A DNA stretch of 46,867 bases. It comes from Burkholderia territorii. GTDB lineage: Bacteria; Pseudomonadota; Gammaproteobacteria; Burkholderiales; Burkholderiaceae. Shown piece by piece: positions 43,246 to 46,867 of the stretch. The notes beneath the pieces were generated by a model. That model was not told the origin of the DNA. It searched no databases and saw nothing but the letters and a program-made list of their open reading frames with translations. Positions within the stretch are counted from its first letter, which is position 1. Each line of letters starts with the position of its first letter. Made by a program: the position numbers and the translations under genes. Where the stretch lies: NCBI RefSeq assembly GCF_902833055.1, contig NZ_CADFEJ010000031.1, positions 1 through 46,867 on the forward strand. Direction: 5' to 3'.

Positions 43246-44007
43246 TCAAATCTGCTGATCGAGCGCCTGCACGACGGCCTGTTCCGCGACCTTATCCACC
43301 GGCCCGACCACCGCATAATTGAGCCCATTCACCGACCCATACCGCGCGAGCAGCGCGCCATCCACACGTTGCCCGGCCGGCAGCAGCCGATGTTTCGATT
43401 CCGCCGGCCGGAGGTAGAAGCTCAGCGTTCGCCCGGCATCGTCCTCATAGAGCACCATCGCGGCAGTAGCGCCGCTGTCCGTCGTAAACAACCGCCCGCC
43501 AACCGGCCTGAACCCTGCCGCACTCAAATCCGGCAGCCTCGCCGATGCTCCCACGCGCCGGGTGAGCCACCCTTGCAAATCGCCCGCACCCGTCGGCCGG
43601 TAATCGACCTTTGCGGTTTGATCGACCACCATCATCCGATAAGCCTCGACCGCATCGCTCATCGGCGCGATGGGCGGCGGCGCGTTCCACCCGCGCGCCT
43701 GCCATCCGCCGAGCGTCCCGAGCCCGATACAGAACACGAACGAAGCGGCCATCGCGAACCGCATCCGCGAGCGCTCGGTGCGCTTCGCCCGAATCGCCGC
43801 CGGATCGAGCGCGGGATTCTCACCAGGCATCCGCACGCTCTCCAGCGCGGCCCGCAATCGCTGCGCATCCAGCTGCCATTGCTTCACTTGTTCCGCGCTC
43901 TCCGGATGCAGCGCGAGATATCGCTCGACAGCGGCGCGCGCATCGTCGTCGAGCTGGCCGTCGACATAGGCCTGGAGATCGTGTTCGTCGGGGCGGAGCG
44001 TATTCAT
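43246..44007 (-). CDS. Membrane anti-sigma factor
   Basis: 253-residue anti-sigma factor. The N-terminal cytoplasmic domain (EHDLQAYVDGQLDDDARAAVERYL) resembles the anti-sigma domain, but the zinc HxxxCxxC motif is absent (ALHPESAEQV). One membrane helix at about residues 82-101 is followed by a periplasmic domain (GWLTRRVGASARLPDLSAAGF). The ATG at 44007 overlaps the sigma factor stop by four bases, so the two are coupled. It is expected to hold the sigma factor inactive until an envelope or oxidative signal. Confidence 0.88.
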   Translation of the reverse strand: MNTLRPDEHDLQAYVDGQLDDDARAAVERYLALHPESAEQVKQWQLDAQRLRAALESVRMPGENPALDPAAIRAKRTERSRMRFAMAASFVFCIGLGTLGGWQARGWNAPPPIAPMSDAVEAYRMMVVDQTAKVDYRPTGAGDLQGWLTRRVGASARLPDLSAAGFRPVGGRLFTTDSGATAAMVLYEDDAGRTLSFYLRPAESKHRLLPAGQRVDGALLARYGSVNGLNYAVVGPVDKVAEQAVVQALDQQI

Positions 44008-44522
44008 TTCATCAAGCGAAGAGAAGGAGCGGGAAGCTCGCCGTCGCTGAGCCGGCGCAGTGCCTGACGCGCGCGGGAGAGTCGCGACATGACGGTGCCG
44101 ATCGGCACGTCGAGCAGCTCGGCGACTTCCTGGTACGTGAAGCCCTCGACCGCGACGAGCAGCAGCAGGCTGCGCTGTTCGTCGGAAAGCCGGCCGAACG
44201 CTTCGAGCGTCGCGCGTGCGGCCACCTCGCGTTCGGCGGACGGCCAGTGCGCTTCGTCGTCGTCGCGAATGCGGCCGAGCAGCCATGCGTAGCGCTTCGC
44301 GCTGCGTTTGCCGTCGAGGAACTGCCGGTAAAGGATCGTGAACAGCCAGCTGCGCAGCGATGCATCGTCGCGTCGGCTTGCCCAGCGCGACAGCGCGCGC
44401 TCGAGCGTCGACTGCACGAGATCGTCGGCCGCATGGACATCGCGCGCCAGCCAGAGCGCGAAGCGGCGCAGCCGGGGGATGAGTTCGCGCAATGCGTCGT
44501 CGTCGGGGGCGTTGGAGGGCAT
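44004..44522 (-). CDS. ECF sigma factor
   Basis: 172-residue RNA polymerase sigma factor. Region 2 is WLARDVHAADDLVQSTLERAL and region 4 LSDEQRSLLLLVAVEGFTYQEVAELLDVPIGTVMSRLSRARQAL. It is followed by its anti-sigma gene and is divergent from a catalase-family peroxidase and a cytochrome b561. The two divergent promoters are near-identical, strongly suggesting that this sigma factor transcribes both arms. The ATG at 44522 is the first sensible start. Confidence 0.93.
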   Translation of the reverse strand: MPSNAPDDDALRELIPRLRRFALWLARDVHAADDLVQSTLERALSRWASRRDDASLRSWLFTILYRQFLDGKRSAKRYAWLLGRIRDDDEAHWPSAEREVAARATLEAFGRLSDEQRSLLLLVAVEGFTYQEVAELLDVPIGTVMSRLSRARQALRRLSDGELPAPSLRLMK

Positions 44523-44558
44523 GGCCGGGGCGCGAGCCGATAAGCGTGGAGATGCTGC

Positions 44559-44587
44559 GTAGGACGCCGGTCGGCGCCGCTTATTCC
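44559..44587 (-). promoter_or_regulatory. ECF promoter for the sigma/anti-sigma operon
   Basis: On the minus strand: GGAATAA (44587-44581), 15-nt spacer, GTCCTAC (44565-44559), about 36 nt upstream of the sigma factor start. It shares both hexamer-like elements and the exact spacing with the plus-strand promoter at 44613. Confidence 0.75.
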
Positions 44588-44612
44588 TTCAGCATACGAA
44601 AAATTTCTTGAT

Positions 44613-44641
44613 GGAATAAAGCGGCGCGGGTGGCGTCCTAC
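44613..44641 (+). promoter_or_regulatory. ECF promoter for the catalase/cytochrome b561 operon
   Basis: GGAATAA (44613-44619), 15-nt spacer, GTCCTAC (44635-44641), 38 nt upstream of the peroxidase start. The spacer also begins with a GCGGCGC run shared with the opposite promoter. Confidence 0.75.
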
Positions 44642-44679
44642 ACGCGTTCGACAATGATCTGATGATCGGGAGTGCATCC

Positions 44680-45765
44680 ATGAAGCAATCTTCTTCTTCG
44701 CCGCCGCGCGAGCCAGGGCGCGGGTGGTGGCGCTGGGCGGTGATCGGCGGCGCGGTGGCCGGCGTGGTCGTGGCTTTCGGGTATGTGGGCGGCTGGCTGG
44801 CGCCGGCGCGTCTGACCCCGCACCGGCTCGTCGACGCGCTGCAGACGGCCGGCGGCGAGCATCCGGGCTTCCGGCGCAATCACGCGAAGGGCGTGTGCGT
44901 GACCGGTTACTTCGAGGGCAACGGCGCGGCGAGCGCGTATTCGGTCGCGCCGTTCTTCAAGGCGGTGCGCACACCGGTGGTCGGGCGCTTCGCACTGCCG
45001 GGCGGGAATCCGTATGCGCCCGACAGCAGCGTACCGATCCGCAGCCTCGCGCTGAAGCTCACCGCGCCGGACGGCCAGCAATGGCGGACCGGGATGAACG
45101 CGATGCCCGTGTTTCCGGTGGCGACGCCGAAGGCGTTCTACGCGCAGTTATTGGCGACCCGGCCGGATCCGGCAACGGGAAAGCCCGATCCGGAGAAGGT
45201 GAAGGCGTTTTTCGGCGCGCACCCGGAGACGGCTGCGTTCCGCGCGTGGGTGAAGGGTGCGAAGCCGAGCGCGAGCTACGTCACCGAAAGCTATTACGGA
45301 TTGAACGCGTTCTACTTCGTCGACGCAGCCGGCAAGCGTCAGGCGGTGCGGTGGCGCGTCGTGCCGGAGCAGACGACGGGCGCCGGCGACGTCGCAACGG
45401 CCGCGGATCCGAACGTGCTGCAGCAGGACCTGACGCGGCGCATCGCGGACGGTGCGCAGAAATGGAAACTGCTGGTCACGCTGGCGGAGCCGGGCGACCC
45501 GGTGGACGACGCGACGAAGACCTGGCCCGCGCAGCGGACGACGATCGACGCCGGCACGCTCGTGCTCGATCGCGTCGAGCCGCAGGACAGCGGGCCGTGC
45601 CGCGACGTGAATTACGACCCGACGGTGTTGCCGCAGGGAATACAGGTGTCGGGCGATCCGTTGCTGGCGGCGCGGTCCGCGGCTTATGCGGATTCGTATC
45701 TGCGCCGGACGAGTGAGGAGGCCGGCGTGGCCGGCGCGGCGCGACTGAGTGCGGAGGGACGATGA
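44680..45765 (+). CDS. Membrane-anchored catalase-family peroxidase (SrpA-like)
   Basis: 361-residue haem peroxidase of the small catalase-like family. An N-terminal membrane anchor (about residues 17-40) faces the enzyme to the periplasm. The catalase core has the distal His H68 (RRNHAKGVCVTGYF) and Asn N140 (GMNAMPVF). The ATG at 44680 has GGGAG seven bases upstream; an ATG six codons earlier lacks this. The stop overlaps the cytochrome gene start. The cytochrome b561 partner suggests electron delivery to peroxide at the membrane (inference). Confidence 0.92.
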   Translation: MKQSSSSPPREPGRGWWRWAVIGGAVAGVVVAFGYVGGWLAPARLTPHRLVDALQTAGGEHPGFRRNHAKGVCVTGYFEGNGAASAYSVAPFFKAVRTPVVGRFALPGGNPYAPDSSVPIRSLALKLTAPDGQQWRTGMNAMPVFPVATPKAFYAQLLATRPDPATGKPDPEKVKAFFGAHPETAAFRAWVKGAKPSASYVTESYYGLNAFYFVDAAGKRQAVRWRVVPEQTTGAGDVATAADPNVLQQDLTRRIADGAQKWKLLVTLAEPGDPVDDATKTWPAQRTTIDAGTLVLDRVEPQDSGPCRDVNYDPTVLPQGIQVSGDPLLAARSAAYADSYLRRTSEEAGVAGAARLSAEGR

Positions 45766-46292
45766 TGAAGGCGACGACGTTTAGCTTGCCGGCGAGGCTG
45801 CTGCATTGGGTGATGGCCGCGATGATTGTCGCGATGCTGTTCATCGGAGTGGGGATGGTGGCGTCGGTTTCCGGGCGGCACGAATTCCTGGTCGCGTTGC
45901 ACAAGCCGCTGGGGATTGCCGTGCTGGTGCTCGTTTGCGTGCGGATCGTGGTGCGGTTCGTGTCGAAGCCGCCCGCGTTGCCCGAGGATTTGCCGTGGTG
46001 GCAGAAAGTTGCCGCGCATGGGTCGCATCTCGTGCTTTACGCGCTGATGCTCGCAATGCCGCTGATCGGATGGGCGATGCTGTCGGCGGGCGGGTATCCG
46101 GTGACGCTGGGCGGCGGTGTGCAGTTGCCGGCGCTGGTCTCGGCCGATCCGGTGGCGTTTGCTTGGCTGCGGGTCGCGCATCGCGTGCTGGCGTATCTGT
46201 TCTTCCTGACGTTCCTCGCACACTTCGCGGCGGCGCTGTATCACGGGCTGATTCGGCGCGACGGGGTGGTGAGGGCGATGGTGGGGCGGTGA
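45762..46292 (+). CDS. Cytochrome b561
   Basis: 176-residue four-helix inner-membrane dihaem cytochrome of the prokaryotic b561 type. The candidate haem ligands H15, H47, H140 and H154 sit in the four hydrophobic segments (ARLLHWVMAA, VALHKPLG, RVAHRVLAY, FLAHFAAALYHG). The ATG at 45762 overlaps the peroxidase stop. Such cytochromes pass electrons from quinol to periplasmic acceptors and commonly accompany catalase-like peroxidases and ECF factors. A long-loop inverted repeat (ACGGCGGG 46313, CCCGCCGT 46347) may act as terminator. Confidence 0.93.
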   Translation: MMKATTFSLPARLLHWVMAAMIVAMLFIGVGMVASVSGRHEFLVALHKPLGIAVLVLVCVRIVVRFVSKPPALPEDLPWWQKVAAHGSHLVLYALMLAMPLIGWAMLSAGGYPVTLGGGVQLPALVSADPVAFAWLRVAHRVLAYLFFLTFLAHFAAALYHGLIRRDGVVRAMVGR

Positions 46293-46427
46293 GCGACGGA
46301 GGTTGCATCGAGACGGCGGGGCTGTTTACGGGCGACCGAGGCTAATCCCGCCGTGTCTTTATGTATGACCACCAGGAGGGTTCAGTAGCCTTCCTCGCAG
46401 CATGTCAAAATATTTTCACAAAAGGGC

Positions 46428-46456
46428 TTGCGCAGACCGGGGCAGATGCTTAGAAT
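46428..46456 (+). promoter_or_regulatory. rRNA operon promoter P1
   Basis: TTGCGC (46428-46433), 17-nt spacer, TAGAAT (46451-46456), preceded by an AT-rich UP-like stretch (AAAATATTTTCACAAAA). It is followed by a GC-rich discriminator-like region. Identified as rRNA because of the boxA and leader downstream. Confidence 0.75.
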
Positions 46457-46590
46457 CTCGCCTCTTTCGCGCTAACGGAAATACGGCGCGGGGGAAGAAG
46501 GGAAGCGGTGCGGTAGAGGGCGGTTGTAGCGGCCCCTGGCGCACACGGAATTAAACCGCAGCCCGTCGCAACGAAGTAGTTAAAAAGTTG

Positions 46591-46619
46591 TTGACGAGTT
46601 TTAAAAAGTGGTTAATAAT
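46591..46619 (+). promoter_or_regulatory. rRNA operon promoter P2
   Basis: TTGACG (46591-46596), 17-nt spacer, AATAAT (46614-46619) in a strongly AT-rich stretch, about 250 nt before the expected 16S start. Confidence 0.6.
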
Positions 46620-46679
46620 TCCGCTTCTCTGCTGCTGAAAACGCAGCGCTGCTGAGAAACTCCAGGTTTCCCGCAGAAA

Positions 46680-46691
46680 TGCTCTTTAAAA
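46680..46691 (+). promoter_or_regulatory. rRNA antitermination boxA
   Basis: TGCTCTTTAAAA matches the conserved boxA of proteobacterial rRNA leaders, which recruits NusB/NusE. It marks this region as an rrn leader. Confidence 0.85.
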
Positions 46692-46707
46692 ATTAACAGC
46701 CGATAAG

Positions 46708-46867
46708 TGTGGGCGCTTGATGGCAGCGAGCTGATCCTCGGATCAGATAGCAAAAGTATCAAGAGTCTCACACTAAAGTAAGTCAGGTTTATGAAGTGAT
46801 TCATATTCCTGTCAGCTTTGAGTGAGCGACCGGTTCGAAAGAACCGAAAACAGTAACAGGTTTGAAC
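46708..46867 (+). ncRNA. 16S rRNA leader with processing hairpins
   Basis: Two strong stem-loops lie between boxA and the window end. The first has GTGTG/CACAC outer (46708, 46769), CTTGAT/ATCAAG middle (46716, 46758) and CTGATCC-TC-GGATCAG inner arms (46731-46746). The second has CCTGT/ACAGG (46808, 46856) enclosing CGGTTC-GAAA-GAACCG (46831-46846). The last bases (TTTGAAC) match the sequence just before TGAAGAGTTTGATC, so the 16S gene starts at or just past the window edge. Confidence 0.8.

Noticed and set aside
46601..46804. 67-codon minus-strand ORF near the right edge
   Set aside because: Lies antisense to rRNA promoter P2, boxA and leader hairpins; no ribosome site.
1..46867. CRISPR arrays, insertion sequences or prophage genes
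   Set aside because: No regularly spaced direct repeats, transposase motifs or phage structural genes were seen.

Overview
The window is GC-rich DNA with very dense gene packing. Gene content and protein sequences point to a Burkholderia chromosome, most likely the Burkholderia cepacia complex and its primary replicon. The support is a complete type II secretion (gsp) cluster with a divergent gspC, a fliLMNOPQR flagellar operon, a Burkholderia-type porin, small 'WR' secreted proteins, and an rRNA leader at the right edge. Species is inferred from family resemblance, not from a search.

Layout. 1-10542: gspD (5' end missing), gspE, gspF, divergent gspC, then gspGHIJKLMN, mostly with overlapping stop/start codons. 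10570-15095: multidrug efflux locus with an outer-membrane factor, a small membrane protein, a MarR regulator and a 14-TM MFS pump, but no membrane-fusion (emrA) gene. 15125-15827: Phd/VapC-type toxin-antitoxin pair with a palindromic operator. 15849-18127: LysR regulator divergent from a cidA/cidB (lrgA/lrgB) pair. 18381-22856: fliLMNOPQR. 22999-25804: SsuA/NMT1-type ABC importer. 25878-27935: TctE/TctD-like two-component system. 28191-29321: porin.

29641-34694: type III restriction-modification pair (mod, res). The res nuclease motif looks degenerate. 34943-36128: three small exported proteins of unknown role. 36378-38604: egtB-egtD for ergothioneine synthesis. 39192-40549: AhpD-like carboxymuconolactone decarboxylase with its ECF41 sigma factor, preceded by a textbook ECF41 promoter. 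40781-40857: tRNA-Val(GAC) with its own promoter and terminator. 40899-43245: looser accessory stretch with two perfect and several near-perfect DnaA-box sequences, a probable orphan immunity protein, a 30-codon ORF and a Cys/His-containing unknown protein. 43246-46292: anti-sigma/ECF sigma pair divergent from a catalase-family peroxidase and a cytochrome b561. The two promoters share the same hexamers and spacing, so the sigma factor probably reads both. 46428-46867: tandem promoters, boxA and leader hairpins of an rRNA operon whose 16S gene begins at or just past the window end.

Several modules (EgtBD, AhpD-like/ECF41, the catalase-b561 ECF regulon) relate to redox or oxidative stress. The best candidates for something new are the mirror-image ECF promoters, the DnaA-box/immunity-gene stretch, the Res nuclease substitution and the W-repeat secreted protein.
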